From NCBI RefSeq assembly GCF_020268605.1, contig NZ_CP084222.1:496001-560000 (forward strand): a DNA stretch of 64,000 nucleotides, in the 5' to 3' direction. The stretch's first letter is position 1. Each line of letters starts with the position of its first letter. The translations under genes and the position numbers were made by a program. The DNA comes from Arsenophonus apicola (lineage in GTDB: Bacteria; Pseudomonadota; Gammaproteobacteria; Enterobacterales; Enterobacteriaceae). Of this stretch, positions 9,301 through 18,276 are shown piece by piece. The notes below the pieces were generated by a model, which was given only the letters and a program-made list of their open reading frames with translations, had not been told where the DNA came from and did no database searches.

Positions 9301-10242
9301 TTATATTTGAAATGGGATCAGAGCAACTTGGTTCATCATTTTTGTCAGTTGTTGCCGATCCATACTCCTAACATTACCTTGGCTGACTGATATGGCACTA
9401 ATAGCTGTTGCTAAGCGCAATGTATGTTCACTTGTTTGCCGCATCATTAAGCCATAAATTAAACCTCCGACCATGGCATCTCCGGCACCAACTGTACTAA
9501 CAACCTGGCATTTTGGCGGTGTTGCTAACCAGGCACCGGATGCGTTGACCCACATTGCACCTTCTTCGCCTAAGGAAATCACAACATGAGCAATGCCTTG
9601 AGAACGTAATTGTTGTGCTGCTTTGGCGATTTCTTGATAGGTAGGTAAAGGGTGGCCAATCCAACTTTCTAATTCATGTCGATTTGGTTTCACCAACCAA
9701 GGGTTGGCTTTTAAACCGGTAATTAATGCTTCTCGGCTACTATCAAATATGACGCACATACACTGATTACGGAGCCGTTTCATCCAGTCAGTAAAATCAT
9801 CTAAATCGATACCCTTGGGTAAACTACCACTAACACAGACCATATCAAATTGACTTAACCAGCTAAGTGAATCTCTAGCGAAATACTGCCAATCTTGTTT
9901 ATTAACTTCAAAGCCGGAAAAATTAAAATCACTAACCACACTATTTTTTTCAGTCAATTTGACGTTAATGCGAGTTCTGCCTTCAATCACATGAAAACGA
10001 TTTGTGAGCCCACGCTCTTTGAAGTCGTGTTGAAAATCGTTTAGATTTTCTTTACCTAAAAAACCACCGACAGTAACATCAATATTTAGATTTTTTAATG
10101 TATTAGCAACATTAATGCCTTTGCCTGCTGGATACAATCCATGGGTTTTAACTAAGTTGACGGCACCTTTTTCAATATTGTCTACCATACCGATTAAATC
10201 ATATGCCGGATTTAATGTAATGGTTGCAACTTTACCTTTCAT
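9301..10242 (-). CDS. fruK: 1-phosphofructokinase
   Basis: A 313-residue PfkB-family kinase that converts fructose-1-phosphate to fructose-1,6-bisphosphate with ATP. The substrate-binding N-terminal signature GLYPAGKGINVANTL and the C-terminal PfkB signature STVGAGDAMVGG, containing the catalytic Asp, are both present. Its ATG overlaps the fruB stop by 4 bases (ATGA), so the genes are translationally coupled. It supplies the step linking FruA uptake to glycolysis. Confidence 0.96.
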   Translation of the reverse strand: MKGKVATITLNPAYDLIGMVDNIEKGAVNLVKTHGLYPAGKGINVANTLKNLNIDVTVGGFLGKENLNDFQHDFKERGLTNRFHVIEGRTRINVKLTEKNSVVSDFNFSGFEVNKQDWQYFARDSLSWLSQFDMVCVSGSLPKGIDLDDFTDWMKRLRNQCMCVIFDSSREALITGLKANPWLVKPNRHELESWIGHPLPTYQEIAKAAQQLRSQGIAHVVISLGEEGAMWVNASGAWLATPPKCQVVSTVGAGDAMVGGLIYGLMMRQTSEHTLRLATAISAISVSQGNVRSMDRQQLTKMMNQVALIPFQI

Positions 10243-11375
10243 GTAATTTTTTCATCCATATTAGCGTTAATCACCTGCTCAATGGCATATAAGGTTGCTT
10301 GGGCGTCAGGGCCACTGATCTTAAATTGGATACGATCATTTTGACGAGCAACTAATCCAATGACACTCATTACATTATGGCCATTGGCAGGAATTCCGTT
10401 CCCATCTAAATTAGTAATAGTGACTTTGCTATTAAATTTTTTTATTGTATTAACTAATTGTGAACTTGGGCGAGCATGTAATCCATGTTTATTATTTAAA
10501 GTAAATTCTGCTGATAGCGTCCCTTTTTCTTCGCTTATGTTAGTCGTTAGTAAAGTAAATATCTGTACTGCATCGGGTGCTTGTAGCAATTTTGCTGTTT
10601 TTTTATCGATCAATAAATTAGCTAAGTGATTTAAGGTGTTATTAGCCCGATTATCTTTGCATGATAGCGTGATAAGTAGGCAAAGCTGATGATCTTGATA
10701 TGATAGAGGATTTTTAGGCCGTGCAATTGCCATGGCTGTTTTTAGGTTACCTTTTTTACTATCACTAAGCCAGATACCTTGGCCTAAATAAAGCGGTGGA
10801 TTTGTGATCACATCAACGATGAAATCATTATTAATGGCATTGGCATCTTGTAAGTGATTAATATTTAATGCCTGGAGTGTCATAATATGGTTGGTATCAA
10901 CATCTAACGAGATCATAGAAGCTTTGAAAATGAAGTTATCAATCGGCTCTTTAGCTAGCAAGATATTATATATTGAATCAATTGATGTGGTGGTTGCCAT
11001 TTGCTTGGCAATATTTTCATCGCTTAGAATATGAGTTAGTTGTCGCAATAAACTTAAATGTTCCTCTGATTTAGCGGCGATGCCGATGACAATATAAGCT
11101 TTTTGGCCATTATCCCAATCTATACCCTGTGGAAACTGAAATATTTGAACACCTGTCTGTAATACATTATGGCGTGTATCTACGGTACCATGAAGAATGG
11201 CAATGCCATTGCCTAAATAAGTTGAGGCTTGATTTTCCCTTTTTTGCATACCGGTAAGATAATCTGGTGTAACGTAACCTGCATTGATTAATGCTTGGGC
11301 AACTTGTGCGATGGCATGCTGTTTATGGTCGGCAAATTGTGCTAAATGGATATTTTTTTTAGGCACATCAAACAT
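10239..11375 (-). CDS. fruB: PTS fructose diphosphoryl-transfer protein (EIIA-HPr)
   Basis: Carries phosphate from enzyme I to FruA. The N-terminal EIIA domain has the active His62 in LGNGIAILHGT (E. coli has Pro where this has Leu). A central M domain follows, and the C-terminal HPr-like domain has the phospho-His in HGLHARPSSQ. I chose the ATG at 11375 because AGGAGA lies 5 bases upstream and the protein then starts like E. coli FruB (378 residues). An upstream in-frame ATG at 11423 would add 16 residues but overlaps a Cra half-site. First gene of fruBKA. Confidence 0.95.
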   Translation of the reverse strand: MFDVPKKNIHLAQFADHKQHAIAQVAQALINAGYVTPDYLTGMQKRENQASTYLGNGIAILHGTVDTRHNVLQTGVQIFQFPQGIDWDNGQKAYIVIGIAAKSEEHLSLLRQLTHILSDENIAKQMATTTSIDSIYNILLAKEPIDNFIFKASMISLDVDTNHIMTLQALNINHLQDANAINNDFIVDVITNPPLYLGQGIWLSDSKKGNLKTAMAIARPKNPLSYQDHQLCLLITLSCKDNRANNTLNHLANLLIDKKTAKLLQAPDAVQIFTLLTTNISEEKGTLSAEFTLNNKHGLHARPSSQLVNTIKKFNSKVTITNLDGNGIPANGHNVMSVIGLVARQNDRIQFKISGPDAQATLYAIEQVINANMDEKIT

Positions 11376-11400
11376 GTTTTCTCCTATACACATAAATGAG

Positions 11401-11475
11401 TGAAACGCTGCAGTTTTATCCAATAAAAAACAGAAGCTATTTTAGGTTTTATTTTATGCAAGCTGAATCGTTTCA
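11401..11475 (-). promoter_or_regulatory. Cra (FruR) operators upstream of fruB
   Basis: GCTGAATCGTTTCA at 11462-11475 matches the Cra consensus and the strong E. coli fruB operator. TGAAACGCTGCA at 11401-11412 is a good half-site resembling the second operator. Cra represses fru and is released by fructose-1-phosphate, the FruA product. Confidence 0.75.
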
Positions 11476-12215
11476 ATTTGCATATAACTTTAGATAAAAA
11501 CAGATATATTTATCTAATGGTAATTTGCATTTTTATGAGTTTGTTCACGAATAAAATGCTTTGTGTTTTATTGAATGAAAAAATATAAGCTTAGGTTGGC
11601 AAAATAGAAAAATGAAAGTAAGTTAATTGATATAAAAATGTGATCTTAATAGTAGATTAAAATAAAAAAAATTAAATTTTAACGGTTAATGTCTTAATTT
11701 TGCTGGATATTATTAAATTTTGTTAATTAAGGTTAAATTTTCGTTGGTGGTTAATTTGCTTTACTAGAAATATAGCAATATTTTTCTTTGCCAAAGCAAG
11801 TTGCCTAGTTATTTAATTAATTTTTATAAAAAACAAAATAGTAAAATAATTTGCATGAATTTTAATTATTAATTAAAAATATGTAAAATTTAATGTGTTA
11901 TTTTGGGTGAGGAGGTGGTATTTTTAATTAAATATTAACATTTAATATTTTTATCTTTAAATAAAAGATAATGATAAATGTTTATTTTTAGTTAAATAAA
12001 TAATTACCAACAGCAATATCTATCTGTGATTAGTAAAATCCACTCTGTTGATTATTGAGCCCAGTTTGTGTCGGCCTTTATGTTTTTAAAGCAATGTCAC
12101 TAACGGAATAATGGATGACGCTGTCTGCATACAAACCGTTAGTGACAATAAATAAGCTAGCAAAATTTTATTTAATAAGTGTCAAGATATTGAGTTTTAT
12201 CACCATAAGATTTGC
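11476..12215. other. AT-rich spacer with a 12-bp inverted repeat
   Basis: About 740 bases without a credible gene, lying between fruB and the 3' end of the PipB2-like gene. At 12095-12106 and 12136-12147 a perfect 12-bp inverted repeat (TGTCACTAACGG) encloses 29 bases. It could be the terminator of the minus-strand effector gene, but it lacks a T tract and has an unusually long loop. Confidence 0.45.
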
Positions 12216-14672
12216 CTAGTTTAAATGGAATACTTTATTGATTTTGTTTTTTAATTTGTTTGTTTTTGCTTCAAACTTTTCTACCGTTAAATTCATCTCT
12301 TGCAGAAATTCTCTTTTTAGATGATGTTTAGAGAACTTTACATCTTGTAGATTTGCTTCAGCAAAATCTGTTCTTGTTAAATCGGCTTTACTGAACTTAG
12401 CTTTTTGGCAGTTAGCATTAGTTAAATTTGCATCAGCAAGATTGGCATTTTTTAAGATAACATTTATTAAAGTTGCATTAGTGAAATTGGCTTTTTGACA
12501 GTTAGCATTGGTTAAATCAGCATCAGTAATATCTGCCTTTTGTAAGTTGGTGTTTATTAAAATAGCATCAATAAGATTTGTTTTTTGTAATGAGATCGCA
12601 TTTGCTAAATTGGTTTTAGTCATATTTATTTGTTGTAATAAGCTTACTGCTGAATTTATATCAGCAGGATTTGTTTTTTGTAATAAAGCAGTAGCTGCTG
12701 CTTTTGCTCTTATCAGATTGGTATTAGTAAGCGTTATGTTTTTTAAATCATGGTTATTTCTTTTATGTAATAAGATCGCGGCGGCTAAATATCCTGCAAT
12801 AACATCTGTTTTTTGTGATAAGGAAGCTGCAATGTTCTCTTCTGTGATCTTGAGTTGGTTAATGTTTATTTTTTGTAACAAAATAGCCGCTGCTAGCTTT
12901 GCTTCAGTTAATTTTTCTTTAGGAACAACTATTCCTTTTAAATAGATGCCTGGTGTGAAATCTGCTTCTGTTAAATTAGCGTCACTGATATTTGTTTCTT
13001 GTAAAATAGCTCCAGCTAAACAGGTATTTTTTAAATGAGCATTTTTTAAGGTAGCTTGATATAAACTAGCAAAACTCAAATTGGCATTGTCAAGCACTGC
13101 TTCGGATAGGTTTGCTTTTTCCAGAACAGCGCCGACTAAATCTATATTATTAAGCTTTGCTTCAATTAAAATAGTTTTACTGAGATCTGCATTTTTTAAA
13201 TTAGCATATCTCAGATTTGCCAGGTGTAAGTTTGCATTTGTCAATTTTACCCCTTGCATATTTGTGGAAAATAATTCTGCTCCGCTTAGATCGGCATCCG
13301 TCATATCTGATAATATAAAATAGGAACTGGAAAAATCAGCGTTGTTTAATTTTGTATTTTGCAGTTTTGTATCAGATAAATCAGATGCAATTATTTTTGT
13401 GTGACTTAAATCGGCTTTAGTAAATATTGATTTTTGAAAAAAAGTCCCTTTTATGCTTGCTTTGCTTAATAAAGCATTACTGAAATTGACACTGTCACAG
13501 TCAGATTTGAAAATATTTGCTTGACGTAAATCGGCTTTAATAAGTGTTGCTCCTTGCATCTGAATGGACGATAGAATCGCCTTATTTAACAATGCAGAAT
13601 CTAAACGGGCAAACTTTAATGTCGTCTCTTTAATTTCTTCGTTGGATATTTTTAATTTAGCTAATTTAGCTTCGGTTAAGTCTGCCTTAATAAGTGTTGC
13701 GTGATCCAGATTAGCACCAGCTATGGAGGCTCTTACTAACAATGCTGAATCTAATTTTGCATAATTAAATGTTGTATTTTGAATTGTTGCATCGGTTAGA
13801 TTTGCCTGAGTAAGTGTTGCATGATCAAAATTAGCGCTAAGTAGGGTGGCTCTTTCTAACAATGTTGAATTTAATGTGGCATGATTGAATGTATTGGTTT
13901 TGATTTCGCCGTCAGCTAGTTTTAGGTTAATAATTTTAGTGTCAGTCAGGTTTGCATAATTAAGTGTTGCGTGATCAAAATTAGCGCCGGCTATTGAGGT
14001 TTTTTCTAACAATGCTGAATCTAATTTTGCATAATTGAATGTTGATTTTTCAATTTTTGCACCGTTTAAATTTGCTTCTATTAATTTTGCATGATCAAAT
14101 GTTGTATTTATAATATCTGAATTTTGCAGATTTGCTGCGGATAAGTCTGTTCCGTTAAAATTTACATTTGACAAATAGGCACCCGCTAAATCAATGCCGT
14201 CTAAAATTCTGGCAGATAGATCAGTATCTAATAAAAACATCCTTCCTTGCTTGATGTATATATTTGGATCAATTCGGTTATTTAATAACATCACGGTAGC
14301 GGTTGTTTTAAATGCATGCTTATCGATGTCTGAAGTAAAATGTTCTCCTGTCGGTCCTTCAACACAAACAGATAGCTTGTCTGAATGATATTGCGAGGGT
14401 TTAGTGGTTACCGTACAACCGTTAAAATTAAATTTGATTTCTTCAGGAATATGATAGCAATTTGAATTAGCAATTTTTTTTTCCAGTGCGCAGGTCATTG
14501 TTTGCATTAAATTATCATATTGCTTAGATAATTTTCTTTCCACGCCACCTAAAGTAAAAAAATTTATGATATGTTCTAGTATTCCTTTTGGTGACGTGGC
14601 TAATACTTTTCCTTCTATACTATTGTTATTTATTGCGTAATTAGTAAACACTAAACAACGATTGGTATCCAT
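12216..14672 (-). CDS. PipB2-like pentapeptide-repeat type III effector candidate
   Basis: An 818-residue protein. Residues 25-90 (SPKGILEHIINFFTLGGVER, then QYDNLMQTM, then IPEEIKFNFNGCTV) resemble the N-terminal domain of Salmonella effector PipB2 as I recall it (SPKTILEYIINFFTCGGI, QYQELIETM, LPENI..MDGC). From about residue 158 nearly everything is A(N/D)LxX pentapeptide repeat. PipB2 is about 350 residues, so this is more than twice as long. Residues 210-390 contain alternating 50- and 40-residue higher-order repeats. Near 600-700 the helix is broken by AA(A/T)xLLQK segments. No signal peptide is present, as expected for type III secretion. It is monocistronic. Host target unknown. Confidence 0.8.
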   Translation of the reverse strand: MDTNRCLVFTNYAINNNSIEGKVLATSPKGILEHIINFFTLGGVERKLSKQYDNLMQTMTCALEKKIANSNCYHIPEEIKFNFNGCTVTTKPSQYHSDKLSVCVEGPTGEHFTSDIDKHAFKTTATVMLLNNRIDPNIYIKQGRMFLLDTDLSARILDGIDLAGAYLSNVNFNGTDLSAANLQNSDIINTTFDHAKLIEANLNGAKIEKSTFNYAKLDSALLEKTSIAGANFDHATLNYANLTDTKIINLKLADGEIKTNTFNHATLNSTLLERATLLSANFDHATLTQANLTDATIQNTTFNYAKLDSALLVRASIAGANLDHATLIKADLTEAKLAKLKISNEEIKETTLKFARLDSALLNKAILSSIQMQGATLIKADLRQANIFKSDCDSVNFSNALLSKASIKGTFFQKSIFTKADLSHTKIIASDLSDTKLQNTKLNNADFSSSYFILSDMTDADLSGAELFSTNMQGVKLTNANLHLANLRYANLKNADLSKTILIEAKLNNIDLVGAVLEKANLSEAVLDNANLSFASLYQATLKNAHLKNTCLAGAILQETNISDANLTEADFTPGIYLKGIVVPKEKLTEAKLAAAILLQKININQLKITEENIAASLSQKTDVIAGYLAAAILLHKRNNHDLKNITLTNTNLIRAKAAATALLQKTNPADINSAVSLLQQINMTKTNLANAISLQKTNLIDAILINTNLQKADITDADLTNANCQKANFTNATLINVILKNANLADANLTNANCQKAKFSKADLTRTDFAEANLQDVKFSKHHLKREFLQEMNLTVEKFEAKTNKLKNKINKVFHLN
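13735..14045 (-). repeat. Near-identical repeat units inside the PipB2-like gene
   Basis: About 40 bases at 13735-13775 recur almost unchanged at 14005-14045 (both contain AATGCTGAATCTAATTTTGC on the plus strand), 270 bases or 90 codons apart. This suggests recent internal duplication of a 90-residue block. Confidence 0.7.
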
Positions 14673-15276
14673 ATTTTCTTTTCCCTAATAGTGTGGAATT
14701 CAAAATAAACGCGCTAGGCGTATTTTGATTAACGCTGTACCACAATGAATATATATTTAATATTACTGAATATGTTATTAGTATTGATATATAATCAGAT
14801 ATATCAAGTTTATACTATATAATTTTTCTAATGTTTTCTTTAAATTCAACTTAATGATGTCACTCAATAATTTATATTAATTTGGTTGAATTAAATTATT
14901 TATTTTATTCAGCCTGTTATTTCTTATGAGATAAGAAGCGAAAATTTTATAATATTTATATTTCTTTGCTTGCTGTTATTTAACGTCAATTATAATAATA
15001 TATTATCTCTACTTAAACTTTATAAATAGACTTTTGGAAATTTCTTAATGATTTAGTTGTTTTTTTATTCTTAACTGGGTTATTAAATATTGAAGACAAA
15101 TTTATCAATAAGTTGTTCTTGTTCAGTTATCGTTCATGAACTTAAACTGCAATAGTTAATATAAATAACCACAGACAGGGAAGCCATTAAATTTACGGAT
15201 TTTGTTTATAAAACAAGCATATGATTTATAAAGACTAGACCCGCGCAAAAACAGCACGTATAATGCATCCCACTTA
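14673..15276. other. AT-rich spacer upstream of the effector gene and tRNA-Ile
   Basis: About 600 very AT-rich bases with no ORF of note. It should contain the promoters of the minus-strand effector gene and of the plus-strand tRNA. Confidence 0.4.
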
Positions 15277-15352
15277 GGCCCCTTGGCTCAGTGGTTAGAG
15301 CAGGCGACTCATAATCGCTTGGTCGCTGGTTCAAATCCAGCAGGGGCCACCA
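15277..15352 (+). tRNA. ileX: tRNA-Ile(CAU)
   Basis: A complete 76-base cloverleaf with encoded CCA. Acceptor GGCCCCT pairs with AGGGGCC, the anticodon loop is CTCATAA, and the T loop is TTCAAAT. The CAU anticodon and body match E. coli ileX/ileY tRNA-Ile2, whose C34 becomes lysidine (TilS) to read AUA, rather than tRNA-Met. Coliphage 186 integrates into an E. coli tRNA-Ile gene of this kind, so this is a candidate attachment site for the adjacent prophage. Confidence 0.93.
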
Positions 15353-15379
15353 ATTTTAGCTGTTAAATCAGTGCATTAA

Positions 15380-15406
15380 GCCACTTCTTAGCAAGTGGCT
15401 TTTTTG
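15380..15406 (+). terminator. Terminator after tRNA-Ile
   Basis: GCCACTT, a 6-base loop, AAGTGGC and then six T, starting 28 bases past the tRNA CCA end. Confidence 0.85.
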
Positions 15407-15420
15407 TTTTTAATAGTCAG

Positions 15421-15455
15421 TGGCAGCAAAATGGCAGCGGCTTTTTTCTGGCAGC
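15421..15455 (+). repeat. Three TGGCAGC direct repeats at the prophage tail-side border
   Basis: TGGCAGC occurs at 15421, 15432 and 15449, just inside the tRNA-Ile side. Short direct repeats beside an attachment site can be arm-type integrase sites. Further right ACTGAAATTC is tandemly repeated at 15697-15716. Confidence 0.45.
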
Positions 15456-16030
15456 GGTTGATTTTTTCATGATATGTCACAGCGTGATTTATTTTTTTGA
15501 AAGTATGTCACGCTCAATTCCCCAAATATCTATGTAACTCATTTCAGTTTTTCATTTTCGCTCAAGCCGCATGGTTGCAGGCTTTTTGAAAATATGCGGC
15601 TAATATCGCGATCCAACCAAACCCACGTAAAATAGAAATTCTCATTATCTTTCATTGCGTTATCTTTTTGTTGCGATCCGTTTTGTGATCCACAAACTGA
15701 AATTCACTGAAATTCTTTTCACTCATTTCATTTTGCAATTCATCGCAAGACCCTAGTAACGGCGAGGCTTAGCAATATGTTTTGTAGAATTTTAAAACTG
15801 AAATAATTTTTAGATCCAAATTGTGCAGGCGGGTGCGGTGTAGTGCGTTTTACGTGGTGAAAACTTTTATTTCGTGGGCGCTGTGATTTCTCAGGGCTAT
15901 GCAGCAGGTGCGTTCCATTTTGTTTATCGTTGATGTGGTTTGTTATGTGATGCGCTCAGAATGGCGCTCAGACAGTTTTATTGAAGGTACAAAAAGCCCA
16001 CGCTAGATGGGCAAATGGTGGACGATAACT
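15456..16030. other. Non-coding end of the prophage
   Basis: About 575 bases with no credible gene. In P2 this position carries ogr, which here lies after the portal gene instead. It holds the tandem ACTGAAATTC repeat (15697-15716) and the late-operon terminator (15996-16012). Confidence 0.45.
15996..16012 (-). terminator. Late tail operon terminator
   Basis: GCCCA, a 7-base loop and TGGGC, followed on the minus strand by five T, 19 bases past the stop of the gene at 16031. Confidence 0.65.
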
Positions 16031-17707
16031 TTACTTACCAATAACAGGGGAATACTTTTTATTCAAGCTGTCTGACTTGGTGCCAGTGCCTTTGATAGCT
16101 GATGCGTTTGTTGGTGTGCCTGTATTACTGTGAGTATGTGATGCGGTGAGTTCTGCTAATTCCTTGACCACATCTAACGTATCTATCATCAGCTGAGCAA
16201 CGTTGATTTGTTTGCTACCTATCCAAATGATAGGGGCTATGATTTGTTGTTGTACGCCAGCAATACTTTGCTTTATTTGCCCAACTTTCTCTATTAGCTT
16301 CTGTCCAATTTCTACAGTGGCATTCTGTCCAACCTCAATAGTCATGTCTTTTTCAATACTGCCGACATAGTTTGATGATGTTGCTATTGCGTAGTCACCC
16401 TCGGCTAAATTCTGGATTGCACCTGCTAATAGTTTTCTAGTACCTAAAACGGTTAATGTGTCATTGGCCTGTACTGTGGTTTCTCTCGCGACCAGTTCGC
16501 GTTGTTCTTTGTCCGCTTTGATATTTCGGATCATTGATGCTTCATTGATGCTTTGGTCTGTTTCACGATTCCAGCTACCATCTTGTGTCACGCGCTGAAA
16601 AACTTCTTTGCGTTGCTGCTGCAATTGTTCCCCTGGTTGTATGTCTGGGAGGGTATTATTTTGACTGAGTGTTTGCCGGATAAACGGTTTATCGGGCCTC
16701 CCACCTTCAAAAGCAATTTCAACTAAAGTTCCCTCCGGTGGAAATTGAAACATACCACATTCACCCCCTGCCATGGGTAAAGGCAGCGGCACTGCTTTGT
16801 AGGTAGGTGCGGCTGATTCGTTGCCATCACTATCCAGTAATTGCACATCTACAGCATATTTTGGCCGGAACGGATCAGAAATATCACCAGCACTGACTGC
16901 TTCACTTGGTGATTCAATTCTCGCGAATTTTGGTAAATGCAAACCTGCTGATAATTCGGGGTAAGCTTTATCTATCTGGCTTTGAATTGGGGTTTTATTT
17001 TTGGCCTTTCCAGTAAGTGGATTAATCGCCAACCAGTAAAGCGTGATATCATCGTTATCAAGCTGGACTTTATGCACGCGCTTACCGTTTACCACTGTTC
17101 CGGCTCGTAAGGCGGGTATTAATGGAAAGGTGGCGCTGTTTCCTGCTGACTGCCCTTTTGAGAATTCAGCGGGTACACTGTGGTTATCATTTTTAAACAT
17201 CGAATCAGCCCAACTACCGACAAAGATTTTCCCATCAGGTATTTGATACCAGACATAATCAGCAATAGTAAAAACATGGCCTAAATTGGCTAATAATTGA
17301 AAACCTGTACCGTTGTGCGTGAAATGAGGGATCGGCGAGTTAATATATTTTGTATCAGGTAAAATAAAGGTTAAGCCGCTGTTTTCCTGTAAATAATCTG
17401 TAATGGTTTTTAAGGTTGGGTGCCGAAATGAGCAAGGCCACATTTTATCAAAAACACCGACCAGCTCGCGCACGAACAATTTTTGAAAACCGTTATCCGC
17501 TGGCTGTGCACGTTCTACATAGCCTGTGAAGTATCGATACAATGAATCGGTGTAACCTGTATCAAAGCGAACTAATTTGCCTGTGTAATCAGTTTCGGTT
17601 TCAACCGTTAAAAAGCCTCGACCACAGGCCGATAGTTCCAACATGATTTTTGCGTCAACAATATGGACGTCATCATTAGATAAATAACAGCGGCTAATTG
17701 GTTTCAT
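16031..17707 (-). CDS. Baseplate hub/spike protein (gpD-like, late-control D position)
   Basis: A 558-residue virion protein at the promoter-distal end of the tail operon, where P2 has gene D. Residues 1-330 look like the hub fold that attaches the spike to the tail tube. About 340-380 (PPEGTLVEIAFEGGRPDKPFI) resembles the OB-fold seen in gpV/VgrG-like spikes. The C-terminal 170 residues are repetitive beta (EVGQNATVEIGQ), as in a spike needle. It may therefore merge hub and spike roles. Intact, and starting 3 bases after the preceding gene. Confidence 0.65.
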   Translation of the reverse strand: MKPISRCYLSNDDVHIVDAKIMLELSACGRGFLTVETETDYTGKLVRFDTGYTDSLYRYFTGYVERAQPADNGFQKLFVRELVGVFDKMWPCSFRHPTLKTITDYLQENSGLTFILPDTKYINSPIPHFTHNGTGFQLLANLGHVFTIADYVWYQIPDGKIFVGSWADSMFKNDNHSVPAEFSKGQSAGNSATFPLIPALRAGTVVNGKRVHKVQLDNDDITLYWLAINPLTGKAKNKTPIQSQIDKAYPELSAGLHLPKFARIESPSEAVSAGDISDPFRPKYAVDVQLLDSDGNESAAPTYKAVPLPLPMAGGECGMFQFPPEGTLVEIAFEGGRPDKPFIRQTLSQNNTLPDIQPGEQLQQQRKEVFQRVTQDGSWNRETDQSINEASMIRNIKADKEQRELVARETTVQANDTLTVLGTRKLLAGAIQNLAEGDYAIATSSNYVGSIEKDMTIEVGQNATVEIGQKLIEKVGQIKQSIAGVQQQIIAPIIWIGSKQINVAQLMIDTLDVVKELAELTASHTHSNTGTPTNASAIKGTGTKSDSLNKKYSPVIGK

Positions 17708-17709
17708 TA

Positions 17710-18276
17710 TTATTTATTCCCAAAATCATCAATGGGTTTCAAAACCGTACTTTCAAACCATGTCAGTTCGTCTTTTTCTTCTTTTGCCGCGCTCGTTGGT
17801 ACTTTCAGGTTGCCTGTTTGAATTTTAGCTTGCACTTGGCCTGCTGCCCGAGCGTCTTTTTTCTCTGAGACAGATAAATGCTCTCTGAGCGTGAATGTGA
17901 CTTGCCAAGCCATTTGCCCGTCGATTTCGCTGGCGTCAATATTTCCGGTAAACGTGGCTATGCGGAAATTAATCGCTTTTGCGGTATGATTAGCCACGCG
18001 ATAGCGCTTCAATTTTCCACCTTCTTTCGCTTCTGCAAGGGCAAATAAGCGTGTGAGAATTTTGTCATCAGTGAAGTTGATCACGCCATTTACTCGTAGC
18101 TCTTTTGGCTTAATTCCATGCTCTGCAACAGCTGTGCTGGAAGTTTGACCGGATTGGTCTTTATCCTGAAATTGTACCGACGGATTAACTTTGATGTTTT
18201 TTAGCGGAATAGCTTCACCATCAAGGGCTAAGGTTATTGTCGGATTCTGTGCTGTTAATTGGTTTTGTTGGATCAT
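17710..18276 (-). CDS. Phage baseplate/tail protein (hub-adjacent)
   Basis: About 188 residues from the ATG at 18276, chosen because AAGGA lies 8 bases upstream; the longer open frame to 18378 has no ribosome site. Beta-rich, soluble, with no named motif I recognise. It overlaps the end of the upstream gene by 56 bases and sits between that gene and the hub/spike gene, the place of tail-tip proteins such as P2 gpU. Assignment rests on position. Confidence 0.5.
   Translation of the reverse strand: MIQQNQLTAQNPTITLALDGEAIPLKNIKVNPSVQFQDKDQSGQTSSTAVAEHGIKPKELRVNGVINFTDDKILTRLFALAEAKEGGKLKRYRVANHTAKAINFRIATFTGNIDASEIDGQMAWQVTFTLREHLSVSEKKDARAAGQVQAKIQTGNLKVPTSAAKEEKDELTWFESTVLKPIDDFGNK

Noticed and set aside
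15277..15352. tRNA read as elongator tRNA-Met because of the CAU anticodon
   Set aside because: The acceptor stem GGCCCCT and body match tRNA-Ile2, not the GGCTACG body of tRNA-Met.
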